Below are positions 33,516 to 43,805 of a stretch of DNA of 64,000 nt, one piece after another. Position numbers and translations under genes: made by a program. This DNA is from Polyodon spathula. Its lineage: Eukaryota; Chordata; Actinopteri; Acipenseriformes; Polyodontidae. The stretch spans positions 23,105,783 through 23,169,782 of the forward strand of contig NC_054538.1 in the NCBI RefSeq assembly GCF_017654505.1. Reading direction: 5' to 3'. The notes under the pieces were generated by a model. The model ran no database searches and was not told where the DNA came from. It worked only from the letters and a program-made list of their open reading frames with translations. Position 1 is the first letter of the stretch; each line of letters opens with the position of its first letter.

Positions 33516-35150
33516 TGTTGTGCATATTTACATTGTATATCTAGGGTTTATGTCACAACTGTGTCCTCGCTAATTGCCATTAAAGAAAATACCCTTTATA
33601 CCTCATAATGTAATTATTAACCATAATAAACACAATACCTCAATAAGAACTAGTGATTCTGGCTCAATTATCCCCAGTTTCATGATGAAAAAAGATTAAC
33701 AATTAATATTATGTATGTTTAAATATTTCAAATCAATCACATATGTGTATTTGTTATAAGACAAGAAGAAGTCTAACAATCCAAATTATTATTACATGTA
33801 TTCATATTCTCAAAGTAAGAAGAATAAAGGTTAGGCGTCATAGTTAAAAACATATGTATAAAGAGGAAACAAAATAAAACATTCAAGGAAAAGTAATGCA
33901 TTGTTAAATGTTTATAATGAATCCTTGATGTGCTCTCCGGTCATAGAGTTCTGTATTAGTGAAGCAGTCTTAATAGTTCATCATGCATTGTTTGGTTGAG
34001 TCACACATTGCATATACATGCACCAGCTTCCACGTGGCTAAGTACGCATATACAATGTTCAGCATCTAGTTGAATAGATGCACATTACGTATTGTGACAA
34101 TTTCAAAAGCATGGCTTCAGTTCAGTTACTTGTAAACACACAATATAAGTTTGATACTTATTCTGTTGGTGTGATGTTTAAAACAAAGTCTTCTTAACAT
34201 GGTCATCCTCTCTGTAGAAGTTAACTGTGCAACAACGCAGTGCAGTGCAGTATCTCTGTGAAGTCTGTAGGCAAAAGCTTTCGTCATTCTGGAGGGAGCC
34301 TATCTTCTCCGGGACAGCATTGAAGAGCACATCATTGCATCTTCGTTGAATGTTTTCAGAGTTTGATGACTTGAGAGAGATTAGATCTTTTGAAGAAAGA
34401 TAGAATCCAGAGAGAGCCCAGAGAATCCAGAGTGAAAGAAAATCCTTGTTTTGAGTTTAAATAACACGATGTATAGGTGTTCCCTTGTAGCGTAAACAAA
34501 TCCTTGTCAGTCTTTCCATTGGTTCACCATATTTGTTAGACAGCTGTGTGTCACACAAAAAGGGTGTGTTAGAAATGGAATGTATCCTCCTATTTCATTA
34601 TCAAAGGATTTTACATTTATCATTTAAACCTCCTATTCATTATAACTTTAGTTGCATTCATTGGAGAAGCAAACAAATGTATATTTCATTCTCTACAAAA
34701 TTACAATTATCATAATAATTAACATCATAATACAATCAAAGGGTAATATTTAAAAAAAATATAATTATTAATGTATAATTTTCATTTAAAACACAATAAA
34801 CCTTTCATATTTAAACTTACTTAAAATAACTATTAAACTTTTGTCCACAAGTTATGTAATTACAAATGATTCTTAAGGCATTTTAACTAACTCTTAATAC
34901 AATAATGGTACAACTGCATCATCATTATAGCTTTCTAAGTAGTATTTATGACACCTTAGGAGACCAGACAATCAGATAGCATTTTGGAAGGCGAGCTTCA
35001 AAGAGTTAACACAGTTTTTGGCCTGTGCCTTTTGTCTAATCAGCTTTGAAGTAACAACCCAATCTCCACAGCATGTCAATACAGAAAACAGAATTAAATA
35101 TCTTAGAAATAATTATATTAAAATGATTTTAACCATGAATTTCCTTAACA
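33516..35150. mobile_element. Solo LTR, 1.4-kb family, copy B (inverse orientation)
   Basis: Inverse complement of 4349-5740 over its length, with about 240 bp extra at roughly 33720-33960. On the minus strand it starts TGTTAAGG and ends CACAACA, and is flanked by a perfect 4-bp repeat, TTAG (33512-33515 and 35151-35154). TG...CA ends plus a target duplication support an LTR; no retroelement genes accompany it. Confidence 0.75.
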
Positions 35151-35154
35151 TTAG

Positions 35155-36466
35155 TGAATGAGGCCCAATGTGTCTTTGCTCACTTGACAAGCTCTAGTAG
35201 TATAATAAAAGTATGTGCTTTTCACTCTCTCGCCAGCAGCAACACATATGAGGTCTGGAATCTATTAGGTGAACAAAAACAAAACTATTAAAAAGACAAA
35301 TAAAAACCAGTTAGCTCTGCATCTAAAACAAAACACAAAACATAACAAAACCAGGTGGACAGACAGAAACAAACCACAGGAACACTTGCTTTTCTAGTGC
35401 CTGTATTACCAGGGCTAGAGAGACCAATCACTTCTAAATAACCACTGGAATACTGTAATACTATGAGAAACATGTTTGGTAAAAATTAAAGCCAGTTATA
35501 TATGCAGCCTGATTTACTATATTCTACTGTTATACATGAAAGGCATATTTCATTTTCAGAGATATTTTCACAGATACAGCAGTGAAAATACATGCTGATT
35601 ATACATTTTATTCTCCTCATCATAAAAGCCCTCATTTCCCATAAAACTTAAACTGACAGCTTCTTTGCTCTACAGCAAAAAGGTTAGATAAAGCATCTGA
35701 TAAGATCATTTTATAATGTTTCACTTTTCACCTAGAGCTGGGTGATCTGTTTAAGTGGATGAGGATATTTTACAAGTCCCCACATCTCAAAATCTTTTAG
35801 TATGAGGGAAATAATCCTATCCCTGAACAAAACAACAGAAAAGCTTAGTGTTTAATACTAGGGTCTGGGAGCCATAGAGTCCCATTTGAAGTTCCTTCAC
35901 AGGCACGACAATCTATTGTTCAACCATTCACAGTATTTATATTTAATTCAGTACTGTACAGCATGCTTTCTGTATAAAACAAGCTCTTTAAGAGCTTAAT
36001 ATTGATGGAATAACCCATAAGTGCAGATTATAACTGAATTCATAACTCAATCTTGACTGAAATTGTAACATTATGAGACCAATTATTAGTGCACCTTAAT
36101 TAGTCAAGATTAACAGCTGTTCCAACTCTTTAACCGTTGATGACATTGGGGGGAGTTTTCATGTGTGGTTATTTATATGTGACGTGTCGATGCGTCTGGG
36201 AGAACAGCTCAAGAGGATCAGGTTTGTGGCCGAAAATAACTGCCACAGAGAGGGATAGGCTAAATCGCATTAACTCGTGAGTAAAACACGGAAAATCCAT
36301 GCCCATTTTCACACGGAAACCCACATTTCACATGAAAATATCCACAGCTCCCAATCCAGACAGCCTTGGGAGCATACGTGGATGGTGTCTGGCACAAATC
36401 TCTATAATCCTACATTTCTGCCGGTTTTCAGCCACCGTGATCTGCAATAGCTGGGTTGGAAAGTTT
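35155..36466. other. Intergenic DNA, no gene recognised
   Basis: AT-rich. GAATGAGGCCC directly beside the LTR matches, inverted, the GGGCCTCATTC motif near 24257. Confidence 0.55.
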
Positions 36467-36531
<65 letters not shown>

Positions 36532-36541
36532 ATATATAATT
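36467..36541. repeat. (TA)n microsatellite
   Basis: About 35 TA units with one TTA break. Confidence 0.95.
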
Positions 36542-36882
36542 TATCTAATTTCGGTGGATCCTATGGGTTCATTATTTTCTTGTTTTCTTTAATTAATAAG
36601 TCATTTGATAAATTAGTAATATTTGACTCTGGTATGTCCCTGAAAGCTCATATTTAAAACGTTCCTTTTACTGTTATCACAAGATAGAGATTAAAGTTGC
36701 CTACAGGTTAATTATTTTCTTTTTTATTTAATTAAAAAGCCATTTGATAAATTAGTTGAAATATTATTCACTACTAACGATATGCCACCCCATCAATTTG
36801 GCTCAAGCACAATGTTGTGAGAAATATTAGAACATACTGTGCATGGAAAGTCCCCCAGAGACACCTATAAAACCTGAGGATT
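36542..36882. other. No gene recognised
   Basis: AT-rich. Segments near 36610-36650 and 37990-38040 share GTAATATTTGACTCTGGT..GTC and TTTAAAA.GTTCCTTT, suggesting an old dispersed repeat. Confidence 0.45.
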
Positions 36883-36921
36883 TGGGGCTCTCCAGGACCA
36901 GGGTTGGATACCCCTGGTCTA
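36883..36921. repeat. Single end of the short fold-back element seen at 58074
   Basis: GGCTCTCCAGGACCAGGGTT followed by GGATACCCCTGG resembles the right arm at 58232-58261. The other arm is absent. Confidence 0.55.
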
Positions 36922-36925
36922 AATT

Positions 36926-38139
36926 CAAAGTTCTAATCTTCCTATGTCAGCTTATGACACCAATAAACACTTGTGCCATTGGTATGTATAGTCTAGTATC
37001 CTTGATGAGAAACAATCCATTCATATTAGTGTTAACAACAACAACAAACGTGTTTTATAAGGCATATTTTATTTTATATCGCTTCACAATGCTGTTGACA
37101 GTTAGCTTTTATCCAGGTACAGACAAATGGTCTTTTAATATAAAGGAATGCATTATACTGTACCATCTACATTTTTAGAATGTTACATTTCTCACTTGTT
37201 TAATATCTTAATATGTGTATAACTCACTAATGTTGTTTTGCAAAGTTAATTATTTGCTAATAAATACATTGATAGGCTCCAAAATGCTGAATTTTAGCAG
37301 ACAAAAGACATTTTTTGTGCAAAAAAATCAGAAATGACTATTAAATGATGTAGATGATAAAAAAGTAACACTTTAATCAACCAATACTGATATCTGTACA
37401 CCTAAGTACATATTTTTTTTTAAATGTGAGAGGCTCAAGAACATTTTCAAACATATGAGAAAAATAAGCCAAGCTTGCTGATGCTCTGCGCCTGAAAGGC
37501 AACAATTTTCATTTTATTGTAGAGAATGCCATCTTCTAATATTCTGAATTAATTAAAAATAATAATAATAAAAAAGGCAATTAAAATATAAACTGTGTTT
37601 CTTGGCAAGCACATCTGCTATCATCTCATGAGTCTAGTTTCTTGGCATGTATAAATGCTGCCTACTGTCTCATGCAGATAAGTACTGCCAATAAATGATG
37701 GATTGAATTTTTAATTTTTGTGGATATTTTGAAATGATCTGGAAATGTAACAGTTGTCAAAAAGAAGTGGTATCTCAACTTGACTGTCATGGTTAATTAG
37801 TTATAAATTGTGTTTAAAAATAAATCGTTTTTGAACTACAGTACACAATAATGGTGTCACAGAATATATTTTAAAAACATTCTCTTAAATTTAATTAAAT
37901 CTTTTGAGTCTTTCTATTAATTAAAATGTGATTGGCATAGGATATCATGTCTGAGATTAAAAAAAAATAAAAATACAAATAAAACATTTTGGTGTAATAT
38001 TTGACTCTGGTCTGTCAATGAAAGTTCATATTTAAAATGTTCCTTTTTAAAGTCTTGTTTTACCGTGTACTTGCAGGTATCCAAAATAATCACTTCTCCA
38101 AGCTGCAGATGGTTAAGAATGGAGAAACCATTATTATTA
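36926..38139. other. Intergenic DNA, no gene recognised
   Basis: AT-rich. The plus-strand 111-codon frame (36843-37178) has no recognisable domain. Confidence 0.55.
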
Positions 38140-38485
38140 TTATCTGCAAACTCTTTAACACCTTGCCCTCCCACCCCAACCCCAACACCAACACCCACTG
38201 TCTCCCCTACTAACCTACTCTACTCTTCTTTCTCTTCCCTCTCAGACTGACCTCTCCTCCCTCCTCCAGGGCCACCATGTGCACCCTGGACCCCCTTCCC
38301 ACTCACCTCTTTCAAGTTGCTGTTCCTGCTCTACTCCCCTTCATCTCCTCCCTTTTCAACACCTCTCTCCTCTCTGGCCTCTTTCCCTCTGCCTTCATAT
38401 AAGCCTCTATCACCCCCTCCTCAAAAAACCTACCCTAGAACCCTTCTCCCTCCAGAACTACCATCAAGTCTCCATCTTACCCTTG
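38140..38485 (+). pseudogene. L2-type LINE reverse transcriptase fragment
   Basis: Encodes CTLDPLPTHLFQVAVPALLP, then FISSLFNTSLLSGLFPSAF, and after a frameshift near 38400 HPLLKKPTLEPFSLQNYHQV. This is the N-terminal reverse transcriptase region of L2-group LINEs, where LDPIP, ITPILKKP and NYRPVS boxes stand in this order. The catalytic YxDD part is absent. The upstream proline/threonine-rich PNPNTN stretch corresponds to the linker before LTEAE in L2. Short, frameshifted relic. Confidence 0.7.
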
Positions 38486-38689
38486 ATAGCTTTTTTTGAT
38501 TACATGATTTCAAATAAAATATCTAAATTATGTTCATATAGTTTTTGGGGTTTTTTTATTGTTATTTTTTCTTACTCCTAAAATTCTCGTTGATGCAAAA
38601 CGTTTGGCATTGGCTAAGATACCAGTTGATTATAGTGGATCAGGAAAAAAAAGTTACAAGAAATAGATGTCTACAATTATTTATGTCAG

Positions 38690-38845
38690 CAATTCTTTTG
38701 CAAAACTCCAAAAATTCTAATTCAAATGTATTCATACCCTGACAAGGAAAATGAAATTAATAGCTAGTAGAGTCACCTTTAGCAATAATAACCTATTTTA
38801 AACAATTAGGATATTTGTCAATGAGCTTTTGGCTTTTCATGATTT
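38690..38845 (-). pseudogene. Tc1 transposase C-terminal relic, family F
   Basis: On the minus strand, codons from about 38843 read MKSQKLIDKYPNCLK, a stop, then VIIAKGDSTSY and the natural stop. This matches the YPKRLK..I.AKGG.T.Y C-terminus of Tc1 transposases. The rest of the element is missing. It directly precedes the CR1 3' end. Confidence 0.6.
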
Positions 38846-38851
38846 TTGACC

Positions 38852-38946
38852 TTTCTTGAGAAAGTTTATAAACGAGAGGAAGCCATTTGGCCCATCTTCC
38901 TCGTTTGGTTGTTAGGAGCTTATTAATCCCAGAATCTCATCAAGCT
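38852..38946 (-). mobile_element. CR1 LINE copy 2, 3' end
   Basis: Inverse complement of 18215-18300, including the last codons (LDEIL) and the ACGAG..GATGGGCC..ATGGC 3' UTR. Separated from the rest of the copy by a Tc1 fragment and a deletion of roughly 900 bp of reverse transcriptase coding sequence. Confidence 0.85.
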
Positions 38947-39325
38947 TGTACTTGGCTTGATTCATGCGTCCTTCACAAAGACAAATCTGCCCGATTCCAG
39001 CCTTGCTGAAGCACCCCCAGATGAGTCAAATTTTCAGCTTTGCCCAACACCTGGTCGTCTAATGGTTAGACGGAGACCTGGAGAGGCCTACAAGCCGCAG
39101 TGTCTCGCACCCACTGTGAAATGTGGTGGAGGATCGGTGATGATCTGGGGGTGCTTCAGCAAGGCTGGAATCGGGCAGCTTTGGCATGAATCAAGCTAAG
39201 TACAAGGTTGTCCTGGAAGAAATCTTGCTTCCTTCTGCTCTGACAATGCTCCCCAACTCTGAGGATTGGTTTTTCCAGCAGGACAATGCTCCATGCCACA
39301 TAACCAGGTCAATCAAGGTGTGGAG
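38947..39325 (+). pseudogene. Tc1 transposase fragment, family G, with inverted duplication
   Basis: The plus strand encodes DESNFQL (first catalytic Asp), RRPGEAYKPQCLAPTVKCGG, GSVMIWGCFSKAGIGQL and, after a frameshift near 39200, WFFQQDNAPCH with the second Asp. The first 75 bp (38947-39021) are an inverse copy of about 39145-39210 (GCTGGAATCGGGCAG … ATGAATCAAGC), preserving about 12 bases lost from the plus-strand copy. The N-terminal DNA-binding part and catalytic Glu are missing. It lies inside the CR1 relic. Confidence 0.75.
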
Positions 39326-40700
39326 GTTGCCTCGCTCCATTTTGAGGTTTCTCCTCTAATCACTCCTTTCTGTTTTCTACATGATAACCACTCCCTAATC
39401 CATGTGCATGCATTACCTTGAATCCCTACCATGTTCAGTTTGAGAATGAATCGTTTATGCAGGACATTGTCACAAGCTTTCTGGAAACCAAAATAAACCA
39501 TGTCATATTCTTGATATATGATATCCCTTTCCAAAAACCATGCTGACTGTCTCCCAGGATATTGTTACCATATAGAGTAATTTGGGATCTTATTATAGTT
39601 TCTGTAAGTTTACATTTATTAGAATTCAGGCTTATTGGATCATATTTATCTGGTTCAGTTTTGTCTCCCTTTCTGTAGATCGGTATTATGTTTGCAATTT
39701 TCCAGTTTGTCAGTACAACTCCTGTCTCAAGAGGCTGTTGCTTGATTTCTGGTTAAACGTAAACGTTTTGCCAGTTTGTAAATAACTTCCTTCATTTCTT
39801 TGAGTACTATTGGGAGGATATCATCTGGCCAAGGGGGGTTGTTTATTTTAACAGCTCATAGTCCCTTTAACACTTATGCCTCTTTTATGCTAAAGTTATT
39901 TACAACTGGATAGGAACAGGTCAACATGTGGGGCATGTTATCTGTATCCTCCTTTGTAAAAACTTGTAAAAACTAATCATTTAATATATTTTGCCATTTG
40001 TATCTCTTAGACATTTTACTTCCTCCTTGAATGTTTTGCTGTTATAATACTGGAAAAACTTTTTCAAACTGGTTTTAGGCCCCTTAGCAAAGCTCATTTC
40101 AATTTCTCTTTTAGCCTTTCTAACTTGCTTTTTGACTTGTGCTTGCAGTTCCAAGTTCTCTTTCTGTGTACTTTGTTCTTGGTCCATTTTAAATGCTATG
40201 TAAAGTGCCTTTTTTATTTTTATAATTTTTTTTTTTGTAATTGATCTATTAAACCATTTTGGCCATTTTGTTTTAGATTTTGATTTGTCTTCTTTTGGGA
40301 TGAAATTGTTCTGCGCCTCTAGTACTACATTTTTTAAAAATAGCCATCCCTTTTCTGTGGAGTTTTCTCTATTTTACTCTAACCTACTTTTGAGTCTCTG
40401 TTTCATTCCTTCATAGTTTGCCTTTTTAAAATTGTAAAACTTAAGTTTAGTTGTTACTTTTGGGGTTATAAATAATACTTCAAATGAGACATGTTGTGAT
40501 CTGAGTTTGCCAATGGTTCGCTAACCTGTTTTAGTTACTCTGTCTTTGTTATTTTAAAAGACTAAATCGAGGTATGCCCCCCTCTAGTCGGTGCATTGAC
40601 AAATTGCTTTAGGAAGCAGTCGTTTGTCATTTGGCACCATTTCAAATTTGTCTGTCGTGCTCCCCATCGGGAGTATTGTCATTGTATAACAAATTATTTT
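39326..40700 (-). pseudogene. CR1 LINE copy 2, endonuclease/RT relic
   Basis: On the minus strand it runs from the endonuclease region (NNLLYND-like, about 40690; NDCFLKQFV-like, about 40620) through the basic linker (STQKENLELQAQVKKQVRKA, 40187-39981) to the reverse transcriptase boxes YDMVYFGFQKACDNVLHKRF and IQGNACTWIREWLSCRKQK (39534-39313). The first catalytic Asp position reads FGFQKACD (Asp to Gly). Several frameshifts. Homologous to 15870-17340 of the better copy and of the same CR1 family. Confidence 0.8.
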
Positions 40701-40739
40701 GCTCAGTGTCTGAGTACAAAAAGTGGGCATTCCAGGTTT

Positions 40740-41158
40740 CCCAGGATGCTTAGAACCCATCAATGTGATCTGGCAACAAATTCAATCATCTAAAAAGGAG
40801 AGGGAGGTGCTCCATGTGATGTTCCTGGATTTGGCTAATGCATATGGTTCAGTGCCATACGAACTTCTTTGAGCAGCATTTGATTTTTTCAGTGTACCAA
40901 TAACAATGACAAATTTAGTGAAAGCCTACTTTGGAGATTTGCAATTTAGTTTTTCAACTTCAGAATTCAGCACTACATGGCAATGCCTAGAAGTTGAAAT
41001 AATGGCAGAATGCACCATTTTGACAATAGTAGAGAAGCTGGAAGCTTTAATCAGTTCATATGTCAGGAAATGGTTGGGAGTTCCACACTGTTTCAGCAGA
41101 GTGGGACTTTATGGTAAAGGAATACTGCAGCTACCAGTCTCCACTCTAACAGAGGAGT
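40740..41158 (+). pseudogene. Non-LTR reverse transcriptase relic, core deleted
   Basis: Encodes VIWQQIQSSKKEREVLHVMF, then LDLANAYGSVPYELL (first catalytic Asp box), FSVPITMTNLVKAYFGDLQF and TTWQCLEVEIMAECTI. It then jumps directly at about 41020 to VEKLEALISSYVRKWLGVPH and GLYGKGILQLPVSTLTEEF, which lie far downstream in the family. The YxDD catalytic core between them is missing. The LANAYGS box with a WLGVP C-terminal region belongs to a divergent non-LTR family found in fish genomes; I cannot give its Repbase name. It continues at 41651 after a MITE. Confidence 0.7.
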
Positions 41159-41162
41159 TTAA

Positions 41163-41646
41163 CTTTTTGCAGTCCATTTATTCAGTGCTTGTCAGGATTG
41201 TCAAGTCCAACTTATTTTCACACGTGCTGTTTATTTTGTTTAAAATATTTTTTTTTTTTCAGAGTAAAACAGGTTTAAAAGGCATTGGATCACAAAAGGA
41301 CACTCAGTACTGTATCTACAGCCAATCTCCACCCCTTGTTCCCTGTATTTTTCACATACCTCTTTATGGACTTGCATACTGATAAATCCTCTCATGATCA
41401 CTCGTTTTATCACCAAACTCCTCAATAATGCGATCCAAGTCATTATTTTATTACTATAACATCTCAAAAAGCTCTGCAAATGTCCTTGATATTCTTTGAG
41501 CGCTGGATGAAAAAGCAGTTAACTCCTTTGTTATGTCCGTGTTATCTCTGTAATTCATGGGGCTATGAGATACGGCTATGAGATTTTTTTTTTTACGGCT
41601 CCTATCAGTCTCACTCGGCCATTGTCTGACATACGACCGCAAAGGG
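41163..41646. mobile_element. piggyBac-like MITE inserted at TTAA
   Basis: The 484-bp insert is flanked by TTAA on both sides (41159-41162, 41647-41650). Its left end reads CTTTTTGCAGTCC and its inverted right end CCCTTTGCGGTCG, so ends agree as CYYTTTGCRGTC. TTAA target sites and CCC-starting ends are typical of piggyBac. Removing it rejoins the reverse transcriptase frame (LTEEF to the AKVRLKK region). No transposase inside. Confidence 0.75.
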
Positions 41647-41650
41647 TTAA

Positions 41651-42045
41651 GTGCGCCAAGGTCCGACTGAAAAAGACATTAGTAGAGTCACGCAACAAAT
41701 GTGTAAGGGAGGCAGTACCTGTGTTGAAAACTGGAAGAAAGTAGGCGGAAAGGAAAGCTGTGGAAGATGAAAAGGCTGCCCTTCGAATCGGTGATATCAT
41801 GGGGCAAATTTAGCATGGAAGAGGGGGTCTTGGTCTCAGTTCATCTCATCCTACATGGTACAATGCTGCCCCAGCTCAACGGAGGATGCTGGTAGTCAAC
41901 GAGGTGCAAAAGAAGGAGGACAGGATGAGGTGTATAAAGGCCATTTCCCAGGCCAAGCAGGGAGAATGGATGAGATGGGAGAGTGTGGAACAATGCAAGA
42001 TTGGCTGGCAAGACCTATGGATAATGGTCCTTTGATGTTTTGATG
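41651..42045 (+). pseudogene. Non-LTR reverse transcriptase relic, C-terminal part
   Basis: Continues the relic at 40740-41158. Frame pieces read CAKVRLKKTLVESRNKCVRE, EDEKAALRIGDIMGQI, WYNAAPAQRRMLVVNEVQKK, and AISQAKQGEWMRWESVEQCK followed by IGWQDLW. This is the region after the reverse transcriptase in the same family, normally followed by a Cys-rich block, which is not seen. Two or more frameshifts are present. Confidence 0.65.
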
Positions 42046-42089
42046 TTGTCCACTGGGACATCACTAGTTTATGTCTTCCTTGCATCAAA

Positions 42090-42430
42090 ATGATTATTCA
42101 GTGGTCAAGAGTTACACCTCCTCGAGTATTCTTTTCCTGAGTTAGATTGGTTACATTTGGAGAATGCAAAATGGTTCCAGTTCATTCTCTTTTTCAACTC
42201 ATACCAAAGATTCTCAATCAGATTTAGATCATGACTTTAACTAGGCCATACCAGGACCTTGATTTTGTTCTTCTTTAACCATTCTGAAGTAGATTTTGAT
42301 GTGTGCTTTGCATAGTTGTCAGGTTGGAATGTCCAGTTGCGCTTTAAACCAAGTTTTGTAGCGGAGGGTTTCAGTTAATTGGCCATTATCTTTTGGTATG
42401 CTATGGAATCCATTTTACAAGAGGGTCATA
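42090..42430 (-). pseudogene. Tc1 transposase C-terminal relic, family H
   Basis: On the minus strand it reads [20 protein letters not shown] (second catalytic Asp), [15 protein letters not shown], a stop, then SHDLNLIENLWYELKKR with the catalytic Glu. The Trp codon that is a stop in three other copies is intact here. N-terminal part absent. Confidence 0.7.
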
Positions 42431-42458
42431 TACAGTTGTAGTCAAAAGTTTACATGTG
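42431..42458. mobile_element. Tc1-type terminal repeat, single end
   Basis: TACAGTTGTAGTCAAAAGTT followed by TACATG is the outer end of a fish Tc1 family (CAGTTG.AGTC.GAAGTTTACAT type). It abuts the family H relic; the rest of the element is not recognised downstream. Confidence 0.6.
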
Positions 42459-43045
42459 TGTGTATAATGGAAAGAGCGAGGTCAGAAGCACAGACAGACA
42501 CGATTTGTCGGCCAGGGGTCCAAGGGGCATGTGGCAGTAGTTGATTTCAGCAATATGCATTTACATTGGACACACACAGAGAAATAGGAACACAGTTTAT
42601 TTTTGTTTCACTACGCAGTGTGAAAACCTGCATCGTACAGTATTCTAAAAAAAACAATAATTATTACGTTGGTGTGAAAGGCCCTTTAACTAAGTTTTGT
42701 ACTCTAAGAAAACATTTAAGCTTGCCAGCAGTAAAACGTCTTTATATTATTGTTTTCTGTGTACTAGTTAAAAGCTATTGTGCATGTTGATCTAGATAAA
42801 CCAACATTATTTGATGTCCTTTCTGTGACATTTTCATGAATTGTTGGCTTTTTAACACCTGTGAAATGTACTAAAATGTACTAAAAATCACAGTGACAAA
42901 ACAATTAACAATTAATTTTGGTGAATTTACTATTTCTTGGAGTCAATTTTATCTTGAACTGACTTGTTTAAATCTTGAAAACACATAGTAAGTTAATGCT
43001 TAGCAGATCCTCAGTCAGAAAGTGTGACAATAGCATTTTTTTAAA
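42459..43045. other. No gene recognised
   Basis: AT-rich beyond a short G+C-richer start. Nothing identified. Confidence 0.55.
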
Positions 43046-43049
43046 TAAT

Positions 43050-43390
43050 ATAGGATTGATGAACAGAAGGGGCTAAATCTACGAAGTACTTACAGGAATA
43101 ACAAACAAGCAAGAGTATTTATGCACTACATTACTGAGGTAGAAAGAAGGCAGATGCAAGAAAAAATAAAAGACGCAAAGTTCCTGTCAATGATGTCAGA
43201 TAGTTCAACTGATAGTGCTGTCATAGAAGAAGAGCTAGTATATGGATGATTCAGCCAGAAAGGGCTGCTGACTGTGCAGTTTGTGCGAATGCAGTCTGTG
43301 GAGAGGGCAGATATCCCAGCACATCTCAGAAGCTATATCTTCACTCATGAGGCAGATTGTTTCAGACCCTGTTGAGACTGCTCATGTTGC
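43050..43390 (+). pseudogene. ZNF862-like hAT transposase fragment
   Basis: The frame beginning about 43054 reads DEQKGLNLRSTYRNNKQARV, FMHYITEVERRQMQEKIKDA, KFLSMMSDSSTDSAVIEEEL. The catalytic-domain MSDxSTD motif of hAT-derived ZNF862/KIAA1586-type proteins is clear. After a frameshift near 43245, GLLTVQFV..QSVERAD and HISEAISSLMRQIVSDPVE follow. A purine-preceded AG at 43052 could be an old splice acceptor, since these genes have introns. Then a T-run ends the similarity. Either a transposon relic or a decayed copy of a domesticated gene. Confidence 0.6.
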
Positions 43391-43606
43391 TTGTTTTTTT
43401 TTTTTTGTCGTCCTCACCCCCCGGAACGATGTTGGCCGGAAAAATGTCTGTGTGGCCGGTGGATTTTTCCATCAACAAGCCCTGACATAATTTCTTGTGT
43501 TATGACTTCTTAAGTTATTCTCATAGAAACTAGAAGAGAATCACACTTTTTTCAAAGTGTGAAAAAGTTATGACTTTGTCGTACATACAATGTTGTGTGT
43601 GAAGAG

Positions 43607-43610
<4 letters not shown>

Positions 43611-43651
<41 letters not shown>

Positions 43652-43680
43652 TATATTATTATATATATATATATTATAAT
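43611..43680. repeat. TA-rich microsatellite
   Basis: TA units broken by AATA and TTAT, with local palindromes. Confidence 0.93.
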
Positions 43681-43805
43681 GTCCCCCTAGTGCATACCCA
43701 CTGATATAGATGGAAGCTTGATTCCTAAGATCTGCTACTTGCCAGTTGTATTTACAAAATGCCTCCAGTTTACAAACGCAATGACAATTCTGAACTAATT
43801 TAAAA

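Noticed and set aside
38065..38499. Proline-rich open frames suggesting a proline-rich protein
   Set aside because: Better explained as frameshifted L2 reverse transcriptase and its linker, based on LDPLPTHLF and LLKKPTLEP boxes.
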